Virus record (IMG/VR): IMGVR_UViG_3300032294_001820
Location: 1 to 63,242 of that record
Direction: 5' to 3' (one strand)
Length of the DNA stretch: 63,242 bases
From: a virus
Positions 18,714-28,194 of the stretch are shown in pieces. The translations under genes and the position numbers were made by a program. The notes beneath the pieces are model-generated. The model did not search any database, was not told the DNA's origin, and was given only the letters and a program-made list of their open reading frames with translations. The number at the start of each line of letters is the position of its first letter. Position 1 is the stretch's first letter.

Positions 18714-21700
18714 TTATACTAAAGGTTTCCAATAAATTCCGGAACTCACAATCTTAAAATCCCCACTTCCACCAAAGGTTATTTCGTAAACAATTGCCGT
18801 TCCCTGCATTCTATTGTCGTTTCCTGTAATTATTCTCCTACCAATGTACTGCTCAAAAGCACTTCCGTAATTCCTTAAATCAGCACCATTGATAAAACAT
18901 TGAATCGTTCCTGCCTCCGCTTGTTGAACATTATCAAACAAATTTACCCTCGTAGGAACCTGACTTGAACTAACCCTGATACCCTGAAACTCTTTAGCCA
19001 ATATCTGATTCTTAGCACTTGACTGCCAAACTTTAGCCTGAACAACAGCATTATTTATCCTATCCCCTGTATCTAACAAGTAAGTACCTGCTTCATCACC
19101 ATCTATCCACCTACCCATTCCGTAAGTCTTATTGTCAAAGCTCAGGTATTGGTCATAACGATATGAATACCTGCCATTCCAAGCCTGATTCTTTTGGCTA
19201 AACACAAACAATTGAGTTTCCTCCCTTGTATTCTGTATCTGAACCATATACTCTTCGTGCTTAGTGTCGTAGCATGATGTAATCCAAGTAGCATATCCAT
19301 TGCCAAAAGCATTCAAATACTGAATTATCTTAGCGAAATAGTTGAATTTCCTTGCAATATCTAAGGCTTCATTACCATTGAACAAATAAGCACTTGTCTT
19401 ATTCATAAAATACAATGAATTATTATACTCAGCCCTTGACCTCCAAGACTCCTCATTCATACCTATCTCTCGGCTAATCCAATACTCGCCACCGATAACC
19501 TTACCCTCAGTTACTAACCCCATTGCTATCTGCTCACCTGTTGCATCCCTAATAATAGCATCCTCAGTAAGCAATAAACACATACCCCTTTCGGTAAAAG
19601 CATATAGGTTATTACCCTTGTTTCCTCCCAATGCAGACCAAGCAAACTTGATTTCTCCGGTTTGATCATCCAAGTCATAAACATTTTGGGCAAGGAAAGT
19701 CCTGATACCTGGAGAATCTACTCTGGCAATTTCACGCTTTAGGCTATAAGCATCCCTTGTGCAAAACTCTGTTAATTCTCTAAATCCTGTTGTTGGTTTA
19801 GTTGTCCAAAAAGTAACATTCTGGATGTGTAAATAGTCAATATTGAATTGAGGTTGGTATCTGTAACCTCCATATCTCCAATAAATCCATTCATCGGGGT
19901 AGTCAGACTTATAGTTGTCATAAATAATACCTGAACCACCACAGAAGTTATCGTCCTGAACCGTTGTTTCCCATTCATTAGGACGCATAATATAGTTTGT
20001 CACAGGGAAGAATTTTCCCATTTGATAACTTGGGGGGTCTGTTATTGGTGCTTCGTAGTTGTATGGCAGGTGAATCCGGCTTTCGCAATTGAATAAAGCA
20101 ATCATTTGGCGTAACCACCTACTTTGCAAACTACTGCAATCTTGAATTTTGTTTCCACCACCTCTGGCATCCTGAGTAATAAACATTCTTGGATTAACCT
20201 GAATCTCATAGTAAGGCAAACCAAGGTTAAGTGGTAGCGGAGAACTTGTACCTGTATTTGCTGGATTTCCACCGCCATTAGGAATTTGTCTATCAACAAA
20301 ACAGGCTGTATCATCACCGGTATAAGCATCGCCCCCAAAAGCCTTAACAGGAACTTCATTATCGTATTTGATAATAACCTTGCTACCTGTAATGGGGTTG
20401 ACGGGAACTGTACCGCAATTAAATACAATAGAGTATATGTTTGATGGGAATGTTCCAAATGTAGTTCTATAAAAACCTGAAATTGTTACTCCATCTTTAC
20501 TGCCTCCGGGTGTGTTAGTGCCTATTACATACGGCAAAGAGGGAAGCATTAAGTCAACATTGAAATTTGAAACATTATCGGCATTTAACCAATATTGAAC
20601 AGTTCCATCAGGTAACTCTATTTGAATTATAGAGTTTATGGTATTATTGTCAATTGTCGCAACAGTTGTATATGTGTTTGGTGTCCAAGGTCTAATATCC
20701 TCCCACCTTTCATCACCTGCAAGGTTAAAGAATATTGAAGAAGGCGTGTATGTTCCTACCCAAGACCGCAGTTTCTGATATGCACCTGTATCAAAGTATG
20801 TAGTTACATCACTTTGTGGAACATTTGCCAAGGTATCAACAATGTTAATATTGTACCAAGGTTCGTGGAAACTCTTTAGGTCAGCACTTGGGTATTTGTT
20901 ATCACAAGCGTTTGAACCAACTGATTGAACATTATAAACAGCCGTACTTGTACCTAAAACAAAGAATTGATTACCTCTGTCGCCTAAATACTCACTACCA
21001 ATACCACTTGTGTCTGTTCCTGAATTATTGGCACTCCGGAATTCGTTTAATACAAAACTTGCCCTGTTTATATTCAAATTTGCTTCCCATCCCGGAAAGC
21101 CGGCATTTCTCCACTTGCCAAATTGAACATACCCACCTGTACTCGTAGGGTCAGGAGTAAGATTAATCGTTGCGTTATCCTCATAGAATCTCGGATACAA
21201 ACACATATCAATATGGTCTTCCTGAAGCCCTGTTCTATTTTCTCCGTGCGGAACTTCAGGGAATATACCAACAGGTGAAACTAATTGAGCCTCATACCTT
21301 GAACCTGAATTAGTACCTATCTCGTTAATTACCTGTTGAGAAATAAGACCAGCCCTTGCACTCGCTTCGAAACTATAAAACCATAATTTATCCGTTGCTT
21401 TATATGCAGGGTCTGTTGCATTGCCACTCGGATTCGGATAAAGATAGTAACCACCTATGCCTTGAAACACAACTCTGCCAGCAGGTTTAGTTCTAAGGAT
21501 TGAAAATGCCTGAATATATGAAGGCAAAAGACTGTCATCAATACCATTTAATGCAACTCCTAAAGCGAAATATTCAGGTGCAAAACCAGCAGGGTGAAAA
21601 TCCGCAAGTGAACTGCAATCATTCTGAACCCTTGTATTTATTACATAATCGTGTCCGGTTACGCTTGGGTCTCGTTCACTTATTGGAGTTAATGGTTGAT

Positions 21701-23366
21701 ATCCTATATCAACAGCCTGTGTTGGATTCGAAACAGAACCGCAACCGCAGAAAGCCGGCATATTAGTTATGCCCTCATTGCCATCGCAGGTTAAAATTCC
21801 TCCGTCTTGTTTTTGCCCATCACAAGCAATATTCTTAAAACTGCAACAATCATTCTTTGTTACAGCATTGACTAAACTATATGTTTCATAGCATTTACTA
21901 TTGCTATTTGTTTGATAAACAGACGCAATTGGCAGTGTAGTCGCACCTGCATAAGTATAACTATATGTGTCGTTAATAGAGTTGGTGATAATTTCATCCC
22001 TTCTATCAGGCAGTTGATAATTTGTAAACCCCGTAACAGGCGTAGCAAAACTTTGCCCCATTAAAGAATTCCAAAATCCTACTCCAAAACCGTACTTCTC
22101 GCCTCTGAATAAACTACGATAATAAGTTGTGTAATAGGCATCATTGTACCCAATAGTACCAAGCGGTGCCATTACAGGAAATAAGTTTGGTCGCCCATTG
22201 CTTACGAATGTCGGAGTAAAATCCATTGAGGCATACCTTACATTCATAAGGTGCAAACGGTTCTCAAAGTACCTTAAAGTCTTACAGGCTTCAATAGGAC
22301 CATACTGAACAGTATCGTCTTCATCAGTAATAGGTTCTCCAACTGCACCAAAATCAACAATGTACTTTACTACATTTTCGCCATCAACTAATCCCAATGT
22401 GCCTATAAGTTCTGCACTCGGAGTAAAACCTACGGGAACACCATTGTTATATGAATAACGCTTAATCTCAATGTAGTCGTACCCAAGTTCATTCTGAATC
22501 CTGAAATTAAGTACAATTCCATATCCTGTTTGAGTATTGGGGTCAGCACCATAAGTCTTAATGCTCGGATATTGGTCGCTTTTTACATTTATTTGAACAG
22601 GTACAGGAATTGTCGGAGTAACATTTGTCCATGCAGTTCTATCCCCACTTGTCGTTACATACCGAAATGAATAAGAATACATACCTACTTTTAATCCAGC
22701 AGAACCAATTACTTTATCAGCAGGATAGCCCGGACTTGGAGTAAGTTCAACAAACGACATCATATGTGGAGGCATCTGTGTATTTACCTCATACCTTCTT
22801 CTGTCGAATTCAGTAAAGTATTTCTCCGTACAAACAGGGTCGCTTGAATCTATCATGTCCTGAACATTCAGGATAATAGGTGCAGTTCTGTTATCGGTAA
22901 TATAAATCTCCCCACCAAGGCAGGTATTATTCCAATGGAACTGAATAGGATAATCTATGTCAATTGGCAGTTGTGGACTTGCAGCGTAAATAATGCCGTC
23001 AATACGAATGAATGGAGCAAGTCTTGTTCCCGGAGGTGTATCTGGGGTTTCATCACACCACAACTCAACTATCTTTCCTTTGACAAATATCGTCGCCATA
23101 CACCTCCAAGCACCATTGATGAATGTTGCACCATAGTAACTATTGCAACTATTATCCTCTGAAATATACTCAATCTCTTCTCCACTAATTCTTGACAATG
23201 CCATTTCATCAGCATTAAGCCCCGTTGGTCGCATATTCTCGGCATCAATATACATACCTGAATCTGACTGCCCAAGGAACTGCTCGTCAATGCTATATGA
23301 AGCACCTTTGTTAAAGGCTTTTACATCTATCTCCGTTCCCTTCTGATTGTGTATCGGTAATGGCAT
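18714..23366 (-). CDS. Tail barrel/muzzle or DNA-stabilisation-like protein
   Basis: A 1550-aa protein with a propeller-like, Tyr/Asn/Gly-rich composition and many Cys. The N-terminus (FLGQSDSGMYIDAENMRP) resembles the opening of large tail-tube or stabilisation proteins of podoviruses. Size and position, after two ring-like proteins and before cargo proteins, match the muzzle protein of crAss-like phages. This is an analogy from gene order, not a sequence match that I could test. Confidence 0.6.
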   Translation of the reverse strand: MPLPIHNQKGTEIDVKAFNKGASYSIDEQFLGQSDSGMYIDAENMRPTGLNADEMALSRISGEEIEYISEDNSCNSYYGATFINGAWRCMATIFVKGKIVELWCDETPDTPPGTRLAPFIRIDGIIYAASPQLPIDIDYPIQFHWNNTCLGGEIYITDNRTAPIILNVQDMIDSSDPVCTEKYFTEFDRRRYEVNTQMPPHMMSFVELTPSPGYPADKVIGSAGLKVGMYSYSFRYVTTSGDRTAWTNVTPTIPVPVQINVKSDQYPSIKTYGADPNTQTGYGIVLNFRIQNELGYDYIEIKRYSYNNGVPVGFTPSAELIGTLGLVDGENVVKYIVDFGAVGEPITDEDDTVQYGPIEACKTLRYFENRLHLMNVRYASMDFTPTFVSNGRPNLFPVMAPLGTIGYNDAYYTTYYRSLFRGEKYGFGVGFWNSLMGQSFATPVTGFTNYQLPDRRDEIITNSINDTYSYTYAGATTLPIASVYQTNSNSKCYETYSLVNAVTKNDCCSFKNIACDGQKQDGGILTCDGNEGITNMPAFCGCGSVSNPTQAVDIGYQPLTPISERDPSVTGHDYVINTRVQNDCSSLADFHPAGFAPEYFALGVALNGIDDSLLPSYIQAFSILRTKPAGRVVFQGIGGYYLYPNPSGNATDPAYKATDKLWFYSFEASARAGLISQQVINEIGTNSGSRYEAQLVSPVGIFPEVPHGENRTGLQEDHIDMCLYPRFYEDNATINLTPDPTSTGGYVQFGKWRNAGFPGWEANLNINRASFVLNEFRSANNSGTDTSGIGSEYLGDRGNQFFVLGTSTAVYNVQSVGSNACDNKYPSADLKSFHEPWYNINIVDTLANVPQSDVTTYFDTGAYQKLRSWVGTYTPSSIFFNLAGDERWEDIRPWTPNTYTTVATIDNNTINSIIQIELPDGTVQYWLNADNVSNFNVDLMLPSLPYVIGTNTPGGSKDGVTISGFYRTTFGTFPSNIYSIVFNCGTVPVNPITGSKVIIKYDNEVPVKAFGGDAYTGDDTACFVDRQIPNGGGNPANTGTSSPLPLNLGLPYYEIQVNPRMFITQDARGGGNKIQDCSSLQSRWLRQMIALFNCESRIHLPYNYEAPITDPPSYQMGKFFPVTNYIMRPNEWETTVQDDNFCGGSGIIYDNYKSDYPDEWIYWRYGGYRYQPQFNIDYLHIQNVTFWTTKPTTGFRELTEFCTRDAYSLKREIARVDSPGIRTFLAQNVYDLDDQTGEIKFAWSALGGNKGNNLYAFTERGMCLLLTEDAIIRDATGEQIAMGLVTEGKVIGGEYWISREIGMNEESWRSRAEYNNSLYFMNKTSAYLFNGNEALDIARKFNYFAKIIQYLNAFGNGYATWITSCYDTKHEEYMVQIQNTREETQLFVFSQKNQAWNGRYSYRYDQYLSFDNKTYGMGRWIDGDEAGTYLLDTGDRINNAVVQAKVWQSSAKNQILAKEFQGIRVSSSQVPTRVNLFDNVQQAEAGTIQCFINGADLRNYGSAFEQYIGRRIITGNDNRMQGTAIVYEITFGGSGDFKIVSSGIYWKPLV

Positions 23367-23372
23367 ATCGTA

Positions 23373-24137
23373 TTAATACTTTGAGGTTTCGTTGTTTAAA
23401 TTAAACTCATTACGCTTCCATGTTCCCATTCTGACAAGAAACACTTTAGCCCTTGCTAATGCCCCTTCTCTTGGGTCATCGAGGTCGCCTACTATCGTTT
23501 GGTAGATAGTCCGGTACTTCTTTTCATCCCTCGCCAATAATGCCTTACAGACACGCTTTGCAGTCATTAAAGTAATGCACTCCCTAACTACTCTCGGAAT
23601 CTCAATGGTAGAACCTATCTCACCTCCAAGGCTATTATAAACCAACCTCAAATACTTGAACTCCAAAGAAGGACTACTAAGCATTATCAGTCTATTCTCA
23701 ATATTGGCAAAGTAAGTAGTGAACCCCGTACTCTGAATATCGAACCCCTGACCACCTGCATTGTAGTAGTAATCCTGTGCCTGATTGTCTTTTATTAAAG
23801 CCGTATATCCAGGACCACCTTGGCTATTGTTATACAACCTCTTCCAATGCACAACAGCCATTTCGCTTCCAGGTTGACAACATACGCCATTATGCAAATA
23901 CATTTCACGAATATTGAAACTATCAGAAGGCATATCCAAAGTAAACCTACCGGGAACCAAGGGAATATCCTTAGTAAGAATAGTCATAAACGATTGCAAA
24001 TTCAAATCCTCATAAGACCTTTGAACACTATTCATATAGTACCCACGACTTAATCCCCTCTGTAAATCTGCATCATCAAGCATCATACTTACCTCTGAAA
24101 TAATATCGTCAGCAGTAATTCTATCGCTCCATTCCAT
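23373..24137 (-). CDS. Tail ring/adaptor-like protein
   Basis: A 254-aa protein beginning MEWSDRITADDIISEVSMMLDD, an N-terminal helical pattern seen in podoviral adaptor and ring proteins. The middle is beta-rich (LVPGRFTLDMPSDSFNIREMYL), and the C-terminal helix is basic. It lies 6 bases before the muzzle-like gene and 2 bases after another ring-like gene. Confidence 0.55.
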   Translation of the reverse strand: MEWSDRITADDIISEVSMMLDDADLQRGLSRGYYMNSVQRSYEDLNLQSFMTILTKDIPLVPGRFTLDMPSDSFNIREMYLHNGVCCQPGSEMAVVHWKRLYNNSQGGPGYTALIKDNQAQDYYYNAGGQGFDIQSTGFTTYFANIENRLIMLSSPSLEFKYLRLVYNSLGGEIGSTIEIPRVVRECITLMTAKRVCKALLARDEKKYRTIYQTIVGDLDDPREGALARAKVFLVRMGTWKRNEFNLNNETSKY

Positions 24138-24139
24138 AA

Positions 24140-24916
24140 TTAATTACCTCCCTGTAATTGTTGTGTAACTTGTTGCTGATACAATTGGTCAGCACGACTT
24201 AATCCACTTTCAGCCGAAAGTGTATTCTGACCATCGTTGATATTATCACTAATCGTTGCTAATACAAATTTGCCAAGGCTGATTACATTGTATTTCAATA
24301 CCTCAATCAGGTGTTCCGGCAAATCAAGAATATCATCAAGGCTTTTAATATCAGCAGCAGTAGTATAGGCATAGCACCCTATCTGCAATTTAGCAATACT
24401 ACTACATTCTAAACCCAATAAATAAATCCGTACCCCATTTCCACTTTCGTCCTCAACTACATAGAAATATGGATTGGCTTCACTCGGTTTTTCATACTCA
24501 TTTCCATATAACCTCTGTATTCCAAAACCCGGTGTAGTTCGTGTGAAATTCACCTGATTTGGGCCATAACAGCAATTCGGGTCTAAATGGTCATAGGTAA
24601 TGAACTTTATTCCTCCATCCCTCGGCAGGTCAATTATTCTCGCAGGAAGGATGATATATTTTTGATTCTTAATTACATTCGGATTGCTTGATGTGCTTTG
24701 AGATTGAATAGGAATATTAGAATATACCCTTAAATAATCGCCTCCAATCGTGCTTGAATCCTTTAATTCATTGTTTAAATGCTGATATTTCAACCTGTTA
24801 GCACTTACGCTTACATGGTACAAAACCTGTGCTAAGGTCAGTTCTCCATCGTCAAAATTCTGTTTTAGGGATTGCCAAATATCATAGACAACCTCCCTAT
24901 ATGTGTATCCAGCCAT
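24140..24916 (-). CDS. Tail ring/adaptor-like protein
   Basis: A 258-aa protein with an N-terminal helix bundle (about 1-50), a beta-rich centre (IILPARIIDLPRDGG) and a C-terminal helical part. Its layout parallels the 254-aa and 291-aa neighbours, suggesting ring or adaptor duties. The ATG lies only four bases after a TATCTTTG element, so transcripts started there would be leaderless or nearly so. Confidence 0.55.
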   Translation of the reverse strand: MAGYTYREVVYDIWQSLKQNFDDGELTLAQVLYHVSVSANRLKYQHLNNELKDSSTIGGDYLRVYSNIPIQSQSTSSNPNVIKNQKYIILPARIIDLPRDGGIKFITYDHLDPNCCYGPNQVNFTRTTPGFGIQRLYGNEYEKPSEANPYFYVVEDESGNGVRIYLLGLECSSIAKLQIGCYAYTTAADIKSLDDILDLPEHLIEVLKYNVISLGKFVLATISDNINDGQNTLSAESGLSRADQLYQQQVTQQLQGGN

Positions 24917-24920
24917 ACCC

Positions 24921-24954
24921 CAAAGATACGAAATTGTATATTAAATAGGACAAA
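24921..24954 (-). promoter_or_regulatory. Bacteroidota-type promoter candidate
   Basis: The minus strand reads TATCTTTG (24921-24928), matching TAnnTTTG, with a TTTG 22 bases upstream (24951-24954). The spacing is longer than the 19-20 seen at other sites. It lies just after the terminator of the exported-protein pair and would restart transcription into the ring, muzzle and cargo genes. Confidence 0.5.
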
Positions 24955-24955
24955 T

Positions 24956-24989
24956 AAAAAAAGCCCGAAGGTCATCAATCCTCCGGGCT
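24956..24989 (-). terminator. Rho-independent terminator after the exported-protein pair
   Basis: A 10-bp stem (24962-24971 with 24980-24989, two G-U or mismatch positions) closes an 8-base loop. On the minus strand a T-rich tract follows. It ends transcription from the two exported-protein genes. Confidence 0.75.
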
Positions 24990-25016
24990 CTGTCAAAAGG
25001 CAACGCTAATTAACCC

Positions 25017-25493
25017 TTAATTCTTAGGCTGTAAACTCTGCCAGCCAGATGCTTGCGTCCTTACTCTGAACAATGCACTGTCTTTATCATAGTAGTAATA
25101 ACCAACTGTTGCGGTATCAGGAACAAATAATCCTATTTTCTGATAATTACCCAAATAGTTACCTTTTTTGGCATTTACAGATTGATTTAACAAGTCAACC
25201 GCTTGGTCTCTTGTGTAACCAAAAATTGTATCGCCATTCTGAGTACCTGAATAGAAAATTCTTGTGTAAATAAGATTCGTCAAAGCTCTGTCGCTGTAAA
25301 CAAAAATGTTTTGTGTACCAAAAGGTGCAAAGTAAACATTTGATATATTAGCTCTGAAATGTACAAAATTATTAGGACCAGTCCTAACTATCATCATATC
25401 ATTTTTGAACTCATAACTGAGAACCCTATACACCTGAGCATTTACAGATAATCCGCAAACAAGCAGTATTGATAAAAACAGAAATTTTTTCAT
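25017..25493 (-). CDS. Exported protein, paralogue of the adjacent lipoprotein
   Basis: This 158-aa protein has a clear signal peptide (MKKFLFLSILLVCGLSVNAQ, cleavage near NAQ). Its C-terminal half (NQSVNAKKGNYLGNYQK … YYYYDKDSALFR … WQSLQPKN) aligns with the lipoprotein encoded just upstream, so the two are duplicates. A host-surface role such as superinfection exclusion is possible, but no family is recognised. The unit looks like a moron placed among structural genes. Confidence 0.7.
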   Translation of the reverse strand: MKKFLFLSILLVCGLSVNAQVYRVLSYEFKNDMMIVRTGPNNFVHFRANISNVYFAPFGTQNIFVYSDRALTNLIYTRIFYSGTQNGDTIFGYTRDQAVDLLNQSVNAKKGNYLGNYQKIGLFVPDTATVGYYYYDKDSALFRVRTQASGWQSLQPKN

Positions 25494-25503
25494 GGTTGGT
25501 TAA

Positions 25504-25983
25504 TTAAAACTTAGGTTGAATACTTTGGAACCCACCTGTTGCTCTCTTGAATCTAAAGGTAGCACTATCGGTATCGTAGTAGTAATTCCCTGTAAAAGCA
25601 GTATCAGGGGCAATTAACTGTGATTTCTTATATGCACCAAGATAATTTCCTTTCGCAGCATTAATAGTCTGATTCATAATATCACGAGCCTGAACAGCAG
25701 TACGACCTGCAATAGTATCAAGTGTTGGAGAATATCGCAAATTTATAGCTGTTCCATTTCCGATAAATCGCAAAGTTGTGTGGTCAAAGTTATTTAAAGG
25801 TCTTTGAAGTGTGTCAACTTTTGCGTCTAATACTGATAAAGTTACCAGTTTAGTTGTTCCTGATTTTACCAAAAAGTAACCATTGGTAACTTCATAGGTA
25901 ATTGTTCTTTGTGCAGTAGCCGTAGAAGGCTCACAGGCAAACAGCAATACTGCTGTCAAAAGGAGGAAAAGAATTTTTTTCAT
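25504..25983 (-). CDS. Lipoprotein, paralogue of the adjacent exported protein
   Basis: The start at 25983 (MKKILFLLLTAVLLFAC) is chosen over the in-frame ATG at 26076 because it begins a standard lipoprotein signal with the lipobox Cys at residue 17. The mature part shares INAAKGNYLGAYKK, YYYDTDSATFR and FQSIQPKF with the downstream gene. The product is 159 aa, probably displayed on the host envelope during infection. A promoter-like TATATTTG lies 35 bases upstream. Confidence 0.75.
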   Translation of the reverse strand: MKKILFLLLTAVLLFACEPSTATAQRTITYEVTNGYFLVKSGTTKLVTLSVLDAKVDTLQRPLNNFDHTTLRFIGNGTAINLRYSPTLDTIAGRTAVQARDIMNQTINAAKGNYLGAYKKSQLIAPDTAFTGNYYYDTDSATFRFKRATGGFQSIQPKF

Positions 25984-26017
25984 GTTTGAAATATGTTTTA
26001 GTTGAACTTTGTGAATA

Positions 26018-26025
26018 CAAATATA
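26018..26025 (-). promoter_or_regulatory. Promoter -7 element for the exported-protein pair
   Basis: The minus strand reads TATATTTG, an exact TAnnTTTG match, about 35 bases before the lipoprotein start. No TTTG was found at the usual 19-20 bases upstream, so the -33 element is weak. Confidence 0.45.
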
Positions 26026-26041
26026 AGAAGATTTTAATTCA

Positions 26042-26332
26042 CTACCATTTGGATTTTTTGGCCCACCAAGCCGCACTCATTTTACCCTTGGCGATATTCT
26101 TACCATGACGAGCATTGAAACTCTCTCTACGCTTTCTATCGGAATCAGATTCGCCTTTTCGCTTAGGACTTCCAGAAACTCCCTGTTGCCCAAAACGAAT
26201 CGTCTTAACTTTATCCCCTTCTTTCGCCACAACTACATGGCTTTTAGTTGGATGACTTGGTGTACGCTTAGGCTTGTTAAAACCACTCACGCCTACACGC
26301 TTCAAAATGCCTTGCTTTGGATTCTGTGCCAT
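26042..26332 (-). CDS. Small basic virion-associated protein (DUF5872-like)
   Basis: This 96-aa, Lys/Arg-rich protein contains KVKTIRFGQQGV and, near the C-terminus, FNARHGKNIAKGKMSAAWWAKK. This pattern (VRFG near the middle, SFxARH with a C-terminal W) is one I associate with a widespread small phage and viral protein family (DUF5872-like). Its role is unknown. It lies 6 bases after the 291-aa ring-like gene. Confidence 0.65.
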   Translation of the reverse strand: MAQNPKQGILKRVGVSGFNKPKRTPSHPTKSHVVVAKEGDKVKTIRFGQQGVSGSPKRKGESDSDRKRRESFNARHGKNIAKGKMSAAWWAKKSKW

Positions 26333-26338
26333 AATCTA

Positions 26339-27214
26339 TTACTCTACTGCCCCAAGTAATGAAAGTAATTCTTGATCCGTTGTGCCCCTCAAATTCGTGC
26401 CGTTATTCTGCTTAATACTGATATAGTTCAATGCCTTAGAAACTAAAACATTCATCATAATTGCAGGAAATGGAATAGTATCGGTTGCTAAAACTACCTC
26501 AGCAGGAGTATGAATGTAGAAAACAGCAACTAATTCATTGGGAATATAGGGTGCAATTTCTAATTCTCTGGGAATAGTAAGTTTGTAACCTCCATAAACC
26601 GAAGTATAATCAATGTAACTTACATAAACATATTCGGTAACATCGTCATTGTAGGAAATATTACCCGGTGCAAATGGATTTCCTTTATTAGTTGCATACC
26701 TTTCAAGGTTCTCTCTACGGCAACTTTTATCGCTTCGTAGGAAACTTAATTCAGGTCTGAATGTACCCTCGTGCGGAAGTAATGTAGTTAATCCTGTGGC
26801 ATTCCAAGCCTGTGTAACAATAGGTGCATTAAAAACCTGCTGATTCAAATAAGGCTGAATCTCGTTGTAGTAAGTACCTGGAAGATTAGGAATTAAATCA
26901 GAAGCATTTTCAACAACTACATAAGGCTTAGGGTATATTGCAAGAATTGTCCAAATATCCCTATTGTTCAAATCTGCTGGATTGATATTCACCCTGCTAT
27001 ACTCACTTGTCTGCCAAATTTTACTGAAAGTCAATTCCCGAAATAGTTCTTCGGAGAACTTTTTTTGACCAAGGTAAGGAGTAATAACAGATACAGACCA
27101 CTCTAAAGCATAGTTGATTGCTGGCTTAAAATCCCTGCCGAAATTGTAGTAATCACTACCCTCAGCATCTAAAGCCGACTTCATTCTGTCTATAATGGTC
27201 TGTACCTGTATCAT
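26339..27214 (-). CDS. Head-tail connector/ring-like protein
   Basis: A 291-aa protein starting MIQVQTIIDRMKSALDAEG, a helical N-terminus typical of connector or adaptor proteins. Beta-rich segments follow, with a C-terminal helix (MMNVLVSKALNYISI). Its placement after capsid-region genes and its general resemblance to the two later ring-like proteins suggest a connector role. Confidence 0.5.
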   Translation of the reverse strand: MIQVQTIIDRMKSALDAEGSDYYNFGRDFKPAINYALEWSVSVITPYLGQKKFSEELFRELTFSKIWQTSEYSRVNINPADLNNRDIWTILAIYPKPYVVVENASDLIPNLPGTYYNEIQPYLNQQVFNAPIVTQAWNATGLTTLLPHEGTFRPELSFLRSDKSCRRENLERYATNKGNPFAPGNISYNDDVTEYVYVSYIDYTSVYGGYKLTIPRELEIAPYIPNELVAVFYIHTPAEVVLATDTIPFPAIMMNVLVSKALNYISIKQNNGTNLRGTTDQELLSLLGAVE

Positions 27215-27222
27215 AGTTTAGT

Positions 27223-28107
27223 TTATACTCTCTCGTGTACCGCAGGTTTGTTAGAACCCATTTCGAAGATAGCCTTACGCTTTCCATCGCTACTAAGCAT
27301 TGCGTTGTTGGCCATAATCTTATCTTCTTGCTTCAATCTTTCATCAGCCAAAACAGCAATTAACTGATTTCTATTCTGACCCATATCGGTAGATACCTCC
27401 TTGCCTAAGTTCTGCAACCTCTCAATTACGCTATCATTCCGCAATACATCAACCTCGTTGGCTGCATCTGCTAAAGCTCTGCCACGAATGGTATCTGTGG
27501 TGGTAATCTCATTTTTCGCACGGAAGAACTCAATTCCTAATTTCGGATGGTTCAACAAGTAATCCAACTCCTTCTGATTCTTACAGAAATAAGTACAGAA
27601 AGGAATGTCGTTAAACTCCCCTAATTTGTAATTGGCAACTTTCTCGGCATAACTGAACCGGAAGTGAATTGGTTTTACCGGATATTCACCATTCTCGTTT
27701 TTATTCTTGCCTTCATCCCTAAAAGGAGGAATGTGGTATCGTCCTGTTTTGTGGTCGAAACAACCATAATCAATAAACTCTCTACGCAAAGAAAAGAATA
27801 CTACGGGTTCATCAAGGTAATCCTCAACCCGATATTGTAACTCAGGATTGGTACTTTCAGTAGTTTTCTCTGCAACACGATTATGTTGTTCTGCAACTTG
27901 AATAACTCTCGGACCAAGGCTTTCCTGAATCTGTCGGAGTTGTTCGAGGGTGATAGTAACAGGTTTGCCATCTTTATCATTGATAACGATTTGACCTGTG
28001 AATGAATTGTCGTGAATCTCCTTCTCTGTCAAAGGTAATTCTACTTGGCTTTTATCGCTGTTGTTTCCAGCGTTTGTGCCGGGTTTCGGCTGATTGTTCT
28101 GTCCCAT
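27223..28107 (-). CDS. Capsid-region hypothetical protein
   Basis: A 294-aa protein with a disordered N-terminus rich in Asn, Gln and Gly, a middle beta/alpha part with FFSLRREFIDYGCFDH and FCTYFCKNQKELDYLL, and a helical C-terminus. The same-strand gene following the major capsid gene is often a head completion protein. No family is recognised. Confidence 0.5.
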   Translation of the reverse strand: MGQNNQPKPGTNAGNNSDKSQVELPLTEKEIHDNSFTGQIVINDKDGKPVTITLEQLRQIQESLGPRVIQVAEQHNRVAEKTTESTNPELQYRVEDYLDEPVVFFSLRREFIDYGCFDHKTGRYHIPPFRDEGKNKNENGEYPVKPIHFRFSYAEKVANYKLGEFNDIPFCTYFCKNQKELDYLLNHPKLGIEFFRAKNEITTTDTIRGRALADAANEVDVLRNDSVIERLQNLGKEVSTDMGQNRNQLIAVLADERLKQEDKIMANNAMLSSDGKRKAIFEMGSNKPAVHERV

Positions 28108-28142
28108 TTTAATTTATGTAATGTGATAAGTTGTATCGGAAA

Positions 28143-28172
28143 TTCAGGGAGGATTTTAATGCCCTCCCTGAA
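28143..28172 (-). terminator. Hairpin after the capsid gene (attenuator or terminator candidate)
   Basis: A perfect 10-bp stem (28143-28152 with 28163-28172) closes a 10-base loop, 23 bases past the capsid stop. The downstream minus sequence has only a short T run, so it may partly terminate or stabilise the capsid mRNA. Confidence 0.55.
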
Positions 28173-28194
28173 CCTTACCGATGATACAAAGAAA

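Noticed and set aside
25984-26076. An upstream ATG extending the lipoprotein
   Set aside because: It would place the signal peptide inside the protein and cover the promoter.
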